DNA of 64,000 nucleotides from JABWBH01 sp964526695 (GTDB taxonomy: Bacteria; Planctomycetota; Phycisphaerae; UBA1845). This document shows positions 43,944 to 52,754 of this stretch, in pieces. A model generated the notes under the pieces. It was not told the origin of the DNA. It searched no databases and was given only the letters and a program-made list of their open reading frames with translations. How positions within the stretch are numbered: the stretch's first letter is position 1; each line of letters starts with the position of its first letter. The position numbers and the translations under genes are program-made. The stretch spans positions 62,001 to 126,000 of the forward strand of contig CAZGJA010000017.1 of NCBI GenBank assembly GCA_964526695.1. Reading direction: 5' to 3'.

Positions 43944-44328
43944 CGAATCCGGTTTCCTGCCGCCCGGCGTTCACCCTGCCACGCTGGCCGAAATCGAGGC
44001 GCGCTTCGGACGCGAATCCGAGCTGCGCCGCGTGCAGATGGAGTCGGTGCGGTGGATGGTGGACTTGGCCGTGCGCGCCGGCGTCCGGCGAATCGTCTTG
44101 AACGGCAGCTTTGTCACCGATATAATGGAGCCGAACGACGTGGATTGTTTGCTGTTGATCGGGCCTGGGTTCCCGACCGATGCGGCGGCCGAGGCGGAGT
44201 TGGAAACAGGACTCCCCTTCCTCGAAATGAAATTGTTGGGGCCGGCGGATTTTGATGATTATGTGAACGTCACCTTCGGCACGGATCGGATGGGCGTTCC
44301 CAAAGGCATGATCGAGGTCATTCCATGA
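43927..44328 (+). CDS. Minimal nucleotidyltransferase-like protein (DUF6932-type)
   Basis: 133 residues from ATG 43927, overlapping the FIST gene. The sequence starts FLPPGVHPATLAEIEARFG and holds NGSFVTDIMEPNDVDCLLLI, the Gly-Ser ... Asp-x-Asp motif of minimal nucleotidyltransferases. DUF6932 proteins have this shape and are usually paired with a small partner, as here. Some minimal nucleotidyltransferases in toxin-antitoxin modules nucleotidylate tRNA or the toxin. The role here is inferred. The stop overlaps the next start by 4 nt. Confidence 0.6.
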   Translation: MIPPVNESGFLPPGVHPATLAEIEARFGRESELRRVQMESVRWMVDLAVRAGVRRIVLNGSFVTDIMEPNDVDCLLLIGPGFPTDAAAEAELETGLPFLEMKLLGPADFDDYVNVTFGTDRMGVPKGMIEVIP

Positions 44329-44540
44329 GCTTGAAGAACGACACTGAGCTCGCCAACACGCGCGTCAAGCTCCATCGGCTGGAGACGCGTTACGAAGCGC
44401 TGCGCAACGACACTCTCGAGGACGAGCACGTGCGCGAACTCACGATGCGGTCGCTGAAGGCGACCATCAACCAGTTCAAAGAGGAGATCGCGCGCTACCA
44501 GGCGCATCAGCCCGGGCGGCGCGAGACGGCGCGATCATGA
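44325..44540 (+). CDS. Small coiled-coil partner of the nucleotidyltransferase
   Basis: 71 residues from ATG 44325 (ATGA overlap). It is almost entirely helical and charged, with a heptad-like pattern (LANTRVKLHRLETRYEALRN, LTMRSLKATINQFKEEIARY). Its size and coupling to the minimal nucleotidyltransferase fit the antitoxin-like half of a two-gene module. No DNA-binding motif. Confidence 0.6.
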   Translation: MSLKNDTELANTRVKLHRLETRYEALRNDTLEDEHVRELTMRSLKATINQFKEEIARYQAHQPGRRETARS

Positions 44541-44748
44541 GCCAGCCCGGTAGGGCAGGTGCTCGCACCTGCCATTACCATTCGCGGTTCGCGCGCGTGG
44601 CGGGTAGTCGGGCAGGTCGCTGACCTGCCGCCGCACGATGATGGTGAAGGCAGGTTCCAAGGATGTGCCGTAACAGGTTGTCCCGCAAACCCGTATGTCG
44701 GGTCATCGACCCAATGGGCCGATCAACGCTTCTACTGGGGCGAGGAAT
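44541..44748. repeat. CAGGT-type palindromic repeats
   Basis: GGGCAGGTGCTCGCACCTGCC (44552-44572) and GGGCAGGTCGCTGACCTGCC (44608-44627) are two palindromes of one family. A third, CCAGGTCGTTGACCTGC, is at about 45812. No gene is supported here. Confidence 0.75.
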
Positions 44749-45021
44749 GTGAACACGCCAACACCCGAGGAAATACAACAGAACGTCGCGGTTTGGGCGA
44801 AGCAAACGGTCGTCTTCGCAATGAACGTCCGGGCCATAGACCTTGGGAAGTCGAGTAGCGATCCCGAGCATTTGAGGTTTGTAGAGCGGGAAGCCCACCG
44901 TCTCGTGGAACAGTGGTTGAAGGACTCATGGGCGCAAGCGCCAAAACCTGCTCAAATACACGAACTACTGATGCCGTTCGTTGGAGCGACTCTGCACTGG
45001 GTGAGAGAGCACCTTTCGTGA
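44749..45021 (+). CDS. Small hypothetical helical protein
   Basis: About 90 residues from GTG 44749 (GAGG close upstream); the start is uncertain. It is amphipathic and helical with a Trp-rich middle (VEQWLKDSWAQAP) and no signal peptide or known motif. Codon use is less GC-biased than the neighbours. Confidence 0.45.
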   Translation: MNTPTPEEIQQNVAVWAKQTVVFAMNVRAIDLGKSSSDPEHLRFVEREAHRLVEQWLKDSWAQAPKPAQIHELLMPFVGATLHWVREHLS

Positions 45022-45098
45022 GGGTCAGCGAGTCGATGTCGGGTCGATGCCCCGACCTACGGTCGCTGGGTGTTGTCTTTGAGCAACGAGGAGCCGGT

Positions 45099-45803
45099 AT
45101 GGGCTTGTTTCGGAAACTTTTTGGAGGATCAACTGGTGTCGATGCAATGCGTCTCGACATCCTGATGGAGTACTTCCTCAGACCAGGAAACGGGTGCGCA
45201 GCACTGCAGTGGACGAACCCCATGGGCGTCTACACGGTACGAGAGCATGAAGGCACGGAGCCTACAAAAGCGATTCTGGTTGCCCTGCTCTACGGCCGCA
45301 TTCTCTGTGTTCACAAAGAGACGAGGAAGGAACTTTTCGCCCGCGTTGGTGATCTCGCGATGCAGAACGTGCGCAGTGAAGGTGCAACCGGGTTTGAGTT
45401 CACTCCGTGGGTCCTGCACGTAGGTCTTGGGGGCGGTGAGCACACGCTATGGCCATGGGAAATCGGCACTCCGGATCAGTTAACCAAGCCGACATCGAAG
45501 CCCAAGACATACTCCGCCAGGTTGAAGCACGGTCAGGCGACCAAAAGAGCGGCATTGGGACGCTGGATTCACCTCGACATGACGATGGGGCTGGAGCGAA
45601 TACTGGCCCCTTCGTCCGCCCTCATTGCCATTGCTGGCTTCTCAAGAGCCTGTGACCAGGAGACCCGATACTTCTTGGCGCTTTTGCTGTGGCAGATGAA
45701 CGCCTACTGGGGTTCTCCTGACCGTATGTCGTTTTGCAGCGAGGCATTGGCCTATTCAGCGGCAGACTCAGCAATTCGATCAAACCAGCTTCAAATGCTT
45801 TGA
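45099..45803 (+). CDS. Hypothetical protein
   Basis: 234 residues from ATG 45099 (GAGGAG 6 nt upstream). It starts MGLFRKLFGG, a pattern seen at the start of many small soluble proteins, then has an alpha/beta-looking body with no recognisable catalytic motif and a possible short hydrophobic helix (SSALIAIAGFS). It follows a similar small gene. Family not recognised. Confidence 0.6.
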   Translation: MGLFRKLFGGSTGVDAMRLDILMEYFLRPGNGCAALQWTNPMGVYTVREHEGTEPTKAILVALLYGRILCVHKETRKELFARVGDLAMQNVRSEGATGFEFTPWVLHVGLGGGEHTLWPWEIGTPDQLTKPTSKPKTYSARLKHGQATKRAALGRWIHLDMTMGLERILAPSSALIAIAGFSRACDQETRYFLALLLWQMNAYWGSPDRMSFCSEALAYSAADSAIRSNQLQML

Positions 45804-45911
45804 GCCGGGTAGGCCAGGTCGTTGACCTGCCGTCACCTGTTGCGTTTGCGGCGTTTGGATTCCGGGTTTGGAGTGGAACGACGAAACAACCCCATCGAGT
45901 CCACCCACCGG

Positions 45912-46175
45912 CTACTCTTCCTTTTTCCGATCGATGTGGCGTGTCACGTTCACCAGTATTCGCCCAAGGACGAGCCCGCCCGGAAGGCCCGCGAGTAACG
46001 GCCACCATTCATCGCGCAGCATTGCAAGTATCGCTCCAACTCCGACCACCGCGCCACCGATCGCAGCGCCGAGCATGACACGACCACGTACACCTTGCCA
46101 AACAAGATTGGCTCCGGCGTACACGAACAAAAGATCGATGAGCCAGAATGCGACTTGTCCAACGGTTATTTTCAT
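45912..46175 (-). CDS. Small membrane protein
   Basis: 87 residues from ATG 46175 with three hydrophobic helices (VAFWLIDLLFVYAGANLVW, MLGAAIGGAVVGVGAILAML, WWPLLAGLPGGLVLGRIL) and a basic C-terminus. Function unknown. It is close to another small membrane gene on the same strand. Confidence 0.55.
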   Translation of the reverse strand: MKITVGQVAFWLIDLLFVYAGANLVWQGVRGRVMLGAAIGGAVVGVGAILAMLRDEWWPLLAGLPGGLVLGRILVNVTRHIDRKKEE

Positions 46176-46198
46176 GCTGGTCCGTCAGTCATTGTCCC

Positions 46199-46549
46199 CT
46201 AAAACAGAATTCGAATCGCACGAATACCGTACCCGAGTCCGATGATGATCGCAGCCGTCGTCAGCCACTTGAGAAGAAGAAAGCCCAGCACCGAGGGCTG
46301 AGTGCCGGAGGCTTCCTCATTCATTCGAAACAGGCGATACTGCGGCGACCCGACGAGTATGTGCGCAATGGCAAAAAATAACGATAGAAGCAATGCTCCC
46401 GCCCACCAAGGAAGCAAACCGACGAACGGCACCCGCAGCACTCCCGCCACGATCCCTGTCAAGATCGGAAAGAGTGTGAAGAATATGGTGCCGCGGTCGC
46501 CAGCAGCGGCCAGTTGTGCCTCGTAGTCGCTGCGTCCATCGTCGTTCAC
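46199..46549 (-). CDS. Small membrane protein
   Basis: 116 residues from GTG 46549, with AAGGGGAAG 5 nt upstream. Three hydrophobic helices are visible (IFFTLFPILTGIVAGVL, LLPWWAGALLLSLFFAIAHILV, FLLLKWLTTAAIIIGLGYGI). The longer open frame to 47332 overlaps the UbiA gene in another frame and is rejected. Function unknown. Confidence 0.6.
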   Translation of the reverse strand: MNDDGRSDYEAQLAAAGDRGTIFFTLFPILTGIVAGVLRVPFVGLLPWWAGALLLSLFFAIAHILVGSPQYRLFRMNEEASGTQPSVLGFLLLKWLTTAAIIIGLGYGIRAIRILF

Positions 46550-46578
46550 TTCGCTTCCCCTTGGGTTGCGTGGTGCAT

Positions 46579-46854
46579 TTATGCCCCAATTGTCGCGCTG
46601 ACTGTCTCGCTCCACGGTCCCTTCTGCCCGGTCGTGTTCACCCAGCGGAGCATGTAGTGGGCGTTCTGGCCGCCGTCGGGGCCGTCGAAGTCTAGCGTGT
46701 ATGGCGTGCGCGTGTCGAGGGCGACGAACGTCAGCGCGGCCAAGTCGATCGGCGGCGCGTCCGCGACCGGCGCGACCCGCACTCGGATTTCCGCCCCGCT
46801 CACGCCCGCGGGGCTCGCCTTGCGCGTCGGCGCGGCCTCGTCGGTGAAGCGCAT
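46579..46854 (-). pseudogene. Truncated C-terminal fragment of a fibronectin-III-like protein
   Basis: 91 residues that match, from memory, the C-terminal end of a longer planctomycete protein family (PTRKASPAGVSGAEIRV, LALDTRTPYTLDF, AHYMLRWVNTTGQKGPWSE). The N-terminal two-thirds is absent; upstream the frame continues without a proper start (ARQGVKVDARRRLRHT). It is probably a decayed copy. Confidence 0.5.
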
Positions 46855-46935
46855 CGTGTGCCGGAGCCGCCGGCGCGCATCGACCTTGACCCCCTGCCGC
46901 GCGGCACTGCGGACAGATGATGAGTCGCCATGCGT

Positions 46936-47862
46936 TCATGTGGGACGGAATGCCCGCGCGAGCAGCATGAAAGGAATCGCAAACGCCAGCACGATCGCGC
47001 CGGTTGCCACGCCCGCCAGCATGGTCGCCAGCCACGCGTCGAGCAGCACGATGCCGAGAATGAACGCGACCACGGCCTGCTGTACACGGTCGGGGCGGCC
47101 GCCGACCGCACAAAGCCCGAGACCGCAGGTAAACGACCAGATGCCGACCAGCGCCGCCGAGAGCCAACTGGCCTGCGGACTGAATCGTAACCAGACCTGC
47201 AGATACGCCACCAGCGACGCAAAGACGACGGTCAGCCCGACGACCCGCGTCCAGTGAAAGCCCGCGCGGGTTTCGCGCCGCGCGAAAATCGTCACGCCGG
47301 CAACGTACAGCCCCAAGCACGCCGCGGGCCAAAGCCGCTCAAGCGTGAGTTCGTGGCCGGGGTCGCGCGATCCCGCAGCCATGCCCAAAACCATGCCCAG
47401 CCCCATGTTGAGCGCGCGGCACAGCCCCATGAGCGCGGGCGCAAACCACCACGCCTTCAGCATGTTGTACGCAATCATCGCGCCGATCAGCCCCAGCGCG
47501 ACCAAGCCCGCCCGCGCGGAAACCGCCAGCGCGAGAACCGCCCCCGCCGTCAGCAGCAGGATCGACACACGCAGCGCCGCCTCGCGCGAGATGCGCTGCG
47601 AAGGAATGGGGCGGTCGCTCCGATCTGTCGCGTCCCGCTCCGCGTCCATCACGTCGTTCAGCGCCACGCCCCCGGCGTACAGGTGCATGGACGCCAGGCA
47701 CAACGCGCCCACCGGCAGCCATCGCGCCGCGGGCACCCCGTCGAGAATCGCCCCGGCCGCGCACGCCCCCGCGATCACGTCCGGCGGCGCGGTGAAGGTG
47801 TTCGGAAGTCGGACCAACTCGAAGAACGTGCGCAGGCGGTGGCTCATGGGCGCAGGTTCCAT
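46936..47862 (-). CDS. UbiA-family prenyltransferase, EboC-like
   Basis: About 308 residues; start ATG 47862, or ATG 47847 five codons on. The upstream frame runs into a repeat and is rejected. It has nine or so membrane helices and the first Asp-rich motif NDVMDAERDATDRSDRPIPSQR, with which UbiA enzymes bind prenyl diphosphate through Mg. The start FFELVRLPNTFTAPPDVIAG resembles EboC members of the Ebo (edge biogenesis) group, which help move or modify metabolites across the envelope. The next gene upstream encodes a TIM-barrel protein often found with it. Confidence 0.75.
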   Translation of the reverse strand: MEPAPMSHRLRTFFELVRLPNTFTAPPDVIAGACAAGAILDGVPAARWLPVGALCLASMHLYAGGVALNDVMDAERDATDRSDRPIPSQRISREAALRVSILLLTAGAVLALAVSARAGLVALGLIGAMIAYNMLKAWWFAPALMGLCRALNMGLGMVLGMAAGSRDPGHELTLERLWPAACLGLYVAGVTIFARRETRAGFHWTRVVGLTVVFASLVAYLQVWLRFSPQASWLSAALVGIWSFTCGLGLCAVGGRPDRVQQAVVAFILGIVLLDAWLATMLAGVATGAIVLAFAIPFMLLARAFRPT

Positions 47863-47989
47863 AAGACGCTGCTTCAAGACCCGCACAGGTTGAAAACCTG
47901 TGCTACACTCCCCGGTTGGAAACCGGGGCCACACTTGGTTCTGCAACGACCTCGACGCGGCAGGCGATTACTCCATCAGCGTCGGGCAT
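47863..47989. repeat. Repeat family R3 between UbiA and TIM-barrel genes
   Basis: CACAGGTTGAAAACCTGTG followed by CCCCGGTTGGAAACCGGGG (47883-47935) repeats the composite seen at 38482-38562. It sits between two minus-strand genes. Confidence 0.85.
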
Positions 47990-48865
47990 TCAATCCAACC
48001 GCGGCAGCAGATGCGCCCGCGCCTCCGCGCCGGCGGCGTCCGGGTCGTCGATGTACGGGTACAGCTCCACCGTGATCCAGCCGTCGTAGCCGGTGCGCCG
48101 CACGGCCTGAAAGACCGGGGCAAAGTCGATCGCGCCGCGCCCGGGGACGAGGTGCTGATGCACGCGCGAGGCGGCGATGTCCTCGACGTGGTAATGCCGC
48201 ACGTGCCCCGCCAGCGCCGTCACCGCGTCCGCAAGCGGCTCACCGACGCAGTACATGTGCCCGATGTCGAAGTTGACGCCGAACGCCGGCGACCGAAATC
48301 GCGCGCACAGCTCCAGCGTCTGCGCGACATTCTCAATCAGCAGCCCCGGCTCCGGCTCGACGAGCAGCCGCACGCCGACGTCTTCCGCGACGCGGAGCGC
48401 CTCGTCCAGCCCGGCAACGAACGTGTCCATCGCCCGCTCGCGCGACATCTGCCGTTCGAGCGCACCGCCGCTTTCCAGCGGACCTCCCGGCTCGGTGGTG
48501 ATCGAAGGCGCCCCCAGCTTCGCGGCCATCCGCAGCGCCGCGATCGTATGCTCGACCCGCACCCGGCGCAGGCCCGCATCCGCCTCAATCCACGACGGAT
48601 GCCAGTAAGGATGCCGCGCGTCGCCGACGGCCTGCATCATGAAAGCGTTGACGTTGGAGATCGACAGCCCGGTGCGATCCAGCGTGCGACGGAGAGCGTC
48701 GATCTGGGCGTCGGTCGTAGCGGCGGGCCAAAGATGCGGCGCGTCGGCCATCAACTCGATGCCGGCGTACCCGAGCGCGGCGATGCGCCGCGCCGCCTCA
48801 TGCGCGTCGAAGCGAAGATAAGCGTTGGCGCTGTAGGCGAGTTTCAGCCCGGCGTCCGTCGGCAT
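47990..48865 (-). CDS. Sugar-phosphate isomerase/epimerase-like TIM-barrel protein
   Basis: 291 residues from ATG 48865 (a GTG 9 codons upstream is an alternative). It is an AP-endonuclease 2-type TIM barrel: LAYSANAYLRFDAHEAARRIAALGYAGIELMAD at the start, TTEPGG and VEPEPG strands, NFDIGHM and ITVELYPY near the end. The Glu/His/Asp residues are consistent with a divalent-metal isomerase. In other genomes such proteins lie beside EboC-like prenyltransferases, which supports a shared role. The substrate is unknown. Confidence 0.72.
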   Translation of the reverse strand: MPTDAGLKLAYSANAYLRFDAHEAARRIAALGYAGIELMADAPHLWPAATTDAQIDALRRTLDRTGLSISNVNAFMMQAVGDARHPYWHPSWIEADAGLRRVRVEHTIAALRMAAKLGAPSITTEPGGPLESGGALERQMSRERAMDTFVAGLDEALRVAEDVGVRLLVEPEPGLLIENVAQTLELCARFRSPAFGVNFDIGHMYCVGEPLADAVTALAGHVRHYHVEDIAASRVHQHLVPGRGAIDFAPVFQAVRRTGYDGWITVELYPYIDDPDAAGAEARAHLLPRLD

Positions 48866-48912
48866 AGACGCGATGATAGGAGCGCCCGTCACCGGCGACC
48901 AGCGGTCGCGGC

Positions 48913-50028
48913 TCAGTTGGACATGCGGCTCGAACGCGCCAGCAGACAGGCCTGAACCAGATTGCGCAGCCGCCCGCGCACCGTGCCGAGGTTGTGCGAT
49001 TCAATCAACCCCGCTTCGATCGGCACCGCCAGCTCGCCGAGCAGCCCGAAGCCCAAACTGGGCCCTTGCACCTTCAGCGTGCGGACGAGCCGTTCGACGG
49101 TCGCCAGGTCTTCCCGCGTGGCTGCATCCTGAATGTCGCGCGCCATGGCCGGCAGCGTCTTGATGAACGCGGGGATGAGCGGTCCGATGACCGGGTCCGC
49201 CTCCAGCGTGCTGAAGAGCGGCTCCTGCCGGACGTTGTGCAAGACCTTGGAAAGCTGGCCGAGTGTCGCGGGCTTGTGCAGGCACTCGTTGAACCCGATG
49301 CCCAGGCACTCGTCGCGAATGCTCGGGCGCGACATGGAGGTCATGGCCACCGCGTATCCGGGATATCCCTTCTCGCGCAGCGTCTTGATGGCGTCCTGGC
49401 CGGGAACCTTGGGCAGGTCCAGATCGAGCATGATAAGGTCAAACGCCGCGCCGAGCGCCTGGTCCATCGCTTCCTGTCCATCGCGCACCACGGTCACCGT
49501 CGCGTTGAGCTGCTGCAAGTGAGCTCGCACAACGTCGGCCATGACCGCATCTTCATCCGCCAGGAGCACCCTCACGGAGGCCGCCTCCGGGCAGAAGAGC
49601 GACGCGTCCACCTCCTGCGAGAAGACCATTTCAATCTCGTAGGCATGGTGGTTCATCATGTAGGCGCAGGGTCCGATGACTCCGGGCACGTCGTTCCACG
49701 AGCCGTGGGGGCTGATGAGCTGCGCGACGCAACCGGTCCCGGCGTGCAGGAAAGAGCCGTGGAGGAAGGCCAGTCCCTTGGGGGCGAGCCAACGGCTGAA
49801 CACGGAGTACGTGACGATCGACCCGCCGGGGTGGGCGACCATGATGCGCAGCGAGGAGATGCGGTACTTGTAGCGGCTGGCGACGCGCGCGGCGTCATGC
49901 GCGGCATCCTGTCGGTCCATCTCGTCGAGGATCGTGAGAATCTCCGCGTCCGTTCGCTTCAGCGTTCGGAGGACGCGCGTGTCGGCGCGCGCGGAATCCG
50001 CTTGTTTTTTCAGCGATCGATCGTCCAC
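48913..50028 (-). CDS. PilZ-REC protein with degenerate HPt-like C-terminus
   Basis: 371 residues from GTG 50028; the open frame upstream of it is Arg-rich and rejected. The N-terminal part (about 45-140) fits the planctomycete PilZ type: RYKYR (RxxxR), then SRWLAPKGLAFLHG in place of DxSxxG, so cyclic di-GMP binding is possible. A receiver domain (about 150-275) has the acidic pocket (ADEDAVMAD), the phosphorylated Asp (LIMLDLDLP) and the Lys (LHKPAT). The C-terminal helix region resembles an HPt domain, but the phospho-His position reads LVRTLKVQG (Arg at about 316). Confidence 0.75.
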   Translation of the reverse strand: MDDRSLKKQADSARADTRVLRTLKRTDAEILTILDEMDRQDAAHDAARVASRYKYRISSLRIMVAHPGGSIVTYSVFSRWLAPKGLAFLHGSFLHAGTGCVAQLISPHGSWNDVPGVIGPCAYMMNHHAYEIEMVFSQEVDASLFCPEAASVRVLLADEDAVMADVVRAHLQQLNATVTVVRDGQEAMDQALGAAFDLIMLDLDLPKVPGQDAIKTLREKGYPGYAVAMTSMSRPSIRDECLGIGFNECLHKPATLGQLSKVLHNVRQEPLFSTLEADPVIGPLIPAFIKTLPAMARDIQDAATREDLATVERLVRTLKVQGPSLGFGLLGELAVPIEAGLIESHNLGTVRGRLRNLVQACLLARSSRMSN

Positions 50029-50267
50029 AGTTGCGACCCCGCAAGGACTCTCGTGGCGGCTTGAAGACCGTCCTCCTAAGCATCGAATGCGGCGAGCGGA
50101 AGGTTGAGTTTCTGGTCGGCGATTCGCCAAGCGGTCCCGTGATCGGACGCGCGTGGCGAGTGATCGGACGAAAGGTCGCTTCCCGGACGCGCGGGATGTC
50201 GCCGCTTGCCTACGGCGCGGTGCGGCGATTGCTGCGCCCGCGAGGGCTGTCAGTCTGAGTTGAAAGT

Positions 50268-50343
50268 CTGGGGGACAGGCTTTCCAGCCTGTCAACCCGC
50301 GCCGACGCCCGGAGAATGACCGGCTGGAAACCCGGTCCCCCAG
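50268..50343. repeat. Inverted pair of the GGGGGACCGGCTTTCCAGCC-type repeat
   Basis: Two facing copies (50268-50293 and 50318-50343) of the palindrome expanded in tandem at 15036-15148. They are in the 341-bp spacer before the GTPase-associated block. Nothing else is supported in 50029-50369. Confidence 0.85.
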
Positions 50344-50369
50344 GTGCACGAGACTTTCACCCCGGACGG

Positions 50370-51830
50370 CTATGCTGATGGCATGGGCTGGCAAGGCGAC
50401 GCCGGCGGCGACGGCATCGGGATGGCCAGGTCAGGGCGTCGTTGCCGCCACTGGTCGGCGAGTTCAGCCCGTTCGGCGACAGCCTGCGGATTCTCCGTCT
50501 CGCCGACGGAAAGCGCACGCGCCAGCAGGCTCACCAAGAACGCCGCGTGCGAGGCCTCATCCACGGCGCCTTCCACCGGGCGCGCCGCGGCGAGCGCCAG
50601 GCGCGCCGCAAGCATGGGCGCCGCGCCGGCAAGCCGTTCGAGCGCTCGCTGGACCAGCGCCTCGCAGAAGGTGCAGGCCGCGCGGGACTTGCGCCACAAG
50701 GCCACGAGCTTTGGCCAGTGCCTCTCCAAGACAGGTGCGTCAGAGGAACTCAGTCGCTCCGCAATCGCTTTCTTCGCGGAATCGAGCAGTTCCGCCCGCA
50801 AACGCTGCTCCACGCCGCGCGCAGCGCGGTCAATAAACTCCTCCGCAATCACCAGTAATCGCGGCAAGTCCGCGCCGCCCAGCTCGTCCATGCTCGCGTA
50901 CAGGCGCCCGATTCGCTCCAGCGCTTCCGGCGAGACGTCCTCGAATCCGTGCGATGTGCGCGCCGTCAGCGCCGCCATGAGATCGCCTCGCCAGTGGCGC
51001 TCGACGAAGGACAGCCAGGCGCTTGCCGGAGGATCCTCGCCAACCGGCTCGCGCGCCGCGTCCACCAGCAGCGCGTCCATACTCTCGCACAAGTCCTTGA
51101 GCCGGACATCGGGCGACGAGACAATCACCAGCGTATGCGGCCGGCTGGTCGAAAACCGAAGCCCCGCCGAAAGCGACAGCTTGGCCCGCATCGGTCCGGG
51201 CAGCGACATCCACAGCACTTCCGCCGCCTGCGTCGCCGACGATTCCACGCGCACCACGACGGGCGCGCCGCGCAGCAGCCGATGCACGACGCGCCGCTTC
51301 CAACGCGCCCCCTCCGACGCCGTGGGGTACGCTCCCTCCGCCGCCGCGCCCGCACCGACGCAAGGCAGCCGCACCGGCTCCAGCGCCTCACGCGGCTTCA
51401 GTTGCGGCGAGGTCAACCCCAGCGCCACGGCCGCGCGAAGCAGCGCGAACGGATTGAATCCGAACCGCGCAAAGTCCTCGCCTTCCACGACGAGGTTGTA
51501 CGTGTACACGCGCTGACCGCCGCGCCCCGTGTGCTCCGCGCCCGCGGGACAGGTGTGCGCCACGCAGATCCGTCCGGTGGGCAGCGGATAACACGCCAGC
51601 GCCACCGACCCCTCGCCGGCGTCGCACATGGCGTCGTGCGAAGGCGAGCAGCGCGTGATGACCTGCCGCTCCTCCGGACGAAGCGACTTCGACGCCGCGA
51701 CAATGCGATACCCTTCGCCGGTGGGCGTGCGAATCGAGGTGAAGATGGCCGGGTGCGCGACCACTTCCGACGTTGAAGACCGCGCGGACGTTGCGGGGCG
51801 CGGCGCGACAAGCGATGGACTGGCGCTCAT
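50370..51830 (-). CDS. Large protein resembling GTPase-associated GAP1-type proteins
   Basis: 486 residues from ATG 51830 (GGGAG upstream). It has no signal peptide. The first 150 residues are beta-rich (AIFTSIRTPTGEGYRIVAASKSL, VYTYNLVVEG), like the N-terminal domains of GTPase-associated protein 1 families. The remainder is long, helical and charged. It lies 33 bp downstream of the GTPase gene below, an arrangement known from GTPase-centred conflict or signalling systems. The family link is from memory and moderate. Confidence 0.45.
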   Translation of the reverse strand: MSASPSLVAPRPATSARSSTSEVVAHPAIFTSIRTPTGEGYRIVAASKSLRPEERQVITRCSPSHDAMCDAGEGSVALACYPLPTGRICVAHTCPAGAEHTGRGGQRVYTYNLVVEGEDFARFGFNPFALLRAAVALGLTSPQLKPREALEPVRLPCVGAGAAAEGAYPTASEGARWKRRVVHRLLRGAPVVVRVESSATQAAEVLWMSLPGPMRAKLSLSAGLRFSTSRPHTLVIVSSPDVRLKDLCESMDALLVDAAREPVGEDPPASAWLSFVERHWRGDLMAALTARTSHGFEDVSPEALERIGRLYASMDELGGADLPRLLVIAEEFIDRAARGVEQRLRAELLDSAKKAIAERLSSSDAPVLERHWPKLVALWRKSRAACTFCEALVQRALERLAGAAPMLAARLALAAARPVEGAVDEASHAAFLVSLLARALSVGETENPQAVAERAELADQWRQRRPDLAIPMPSPPASPCQPMPSA

Positions 51831-51863
51831 GAGAAGCGACTCCCGGCCTGCGGCGATGCCGTG

Positions 51864-52754
51864 TTACCCCAACCGACCGAGCACCCACTCGAACGGTTCG
51901 AGAATTCCCCGAGGCGACACGTGCAGCGGATAGGGAATCACGTTGCCGTCCTCGTCGTTGGCGTATCCCAGCGATCCCACCACGCTGGCGGCGAAAAACT
52001 GCGTGCTGGCGAAGCGGCTCTCGCAGAGGTTCCACGTGCGGTTGAGGTTGGTCTTGGCGAAGGCGCGCGGATCGTCAAAGCACTCGGGGCAGTAATCGCC
52101 CTTGCACAGCACGACCGCCACCGGCGTGTCGATCAGCTCTCCGCGCTTTCTTGAGAAGATGCCGTCCATGTACGACAGCAGCTTCATCGCGAAAAAGTCC
52201 GGCTGCGGCGACCCCGCGGCCGCCACCCCCGCGTCCACCAGCAGCAGCGACCCGGCGCTTTTCTCCAGCAGACTGCGGATCACCGTGTACGTCTTGGGCG
52301 AGGACACTTCCGCCGCCAGCGCCTCGCCGGCCATGTCCGGCATCACCAGGTCGTAGATCATGTCGCCGCGCTTGTGGTGCGCGATCTGGTAATACGCCCA
52401 GTGCCACTGGTCCACTTCCATCGGCGTTTTCGGCGGAAACTGCCGGCCTCCGAGGCAACTGATGACGTTGTGCTGAAGGTTGACGGAGTACGCCCCTTTG
52501 GGCACGGCCTCGAAATCGCCCGCCCGCTTGCTGAGCATGTCCAGGAGCGTGCCGAGATACACCGTCTTGCCGGTGTTGCTCTCGCCGATGACGCTGACGA
52601 TGCACGGGTCGCGGTCCTGCGCGGCCGCTTCCATGATGAGCGCCATCGGGGCGTAGCAGCGCGAGCAGACCAGCGACTCCGGCTTGTTCTCGGCCTCGCA
52701 GATCAGGCAGGGCGTCGAGGCGACGCCGATCGAGGAGGTTGTCGTCAACATCAT
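51864..52754 (-). CDS. Zinc-ribbon GTPase
   Basis: 296 residues from ATG 52754 (AAGGA 6-7 nt upstream). A zinc ribbon lies at Cys16, Cys19, Cys30 and Cys33. Then come the GTPase motifs: G1 GESNTGKT (57-64), G3 DMAG (140-143) in a strand MIYDLVMPDMAGEAL, and G4 CKGD (217-220). The spacing and the missing helix-forming inserts are unlike Ras, Era or dynamin; it is closer to the small prokaryotic GTPases found with GAP1-type partners. The switch would be cytoplasmic. No membrane segment. Confidence 0.7.
   Translation of the reverse strand: MMLTTTSSIGVASTPCLICEAENKPESLVCSRCYAPMALIMEAAAQDRDPCIVSVIGESNTGKTVYLGTLLDMLSKRAGDFEAVPKGAYSVNLQHNVISCLGGRQFPPKTPMEVDQWHWAYYQIAHHKRGDMIYDLVMPDMAGEALAAEVSSPKTYTVIRSLLEKSAGSLLLVDAGVAAAGSPQPDFFAMKLLSYMDGIFSRKRGELIDTPVAVVLCKGDYCPECFDDPRAFAKTNLNRTWNLCESRFASTQFFAASVVGSLGYANDEDGNVIPYPLHVSPRGILEPFEWVLGRLG

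Noticed and set aside
46550..47332. 377-codon minus-strand frame extending the small membrane protein
   Set aside because: It overlaps the UbiA gene in another frame; GTG 46549 with AAGGGGAAG is a better start.
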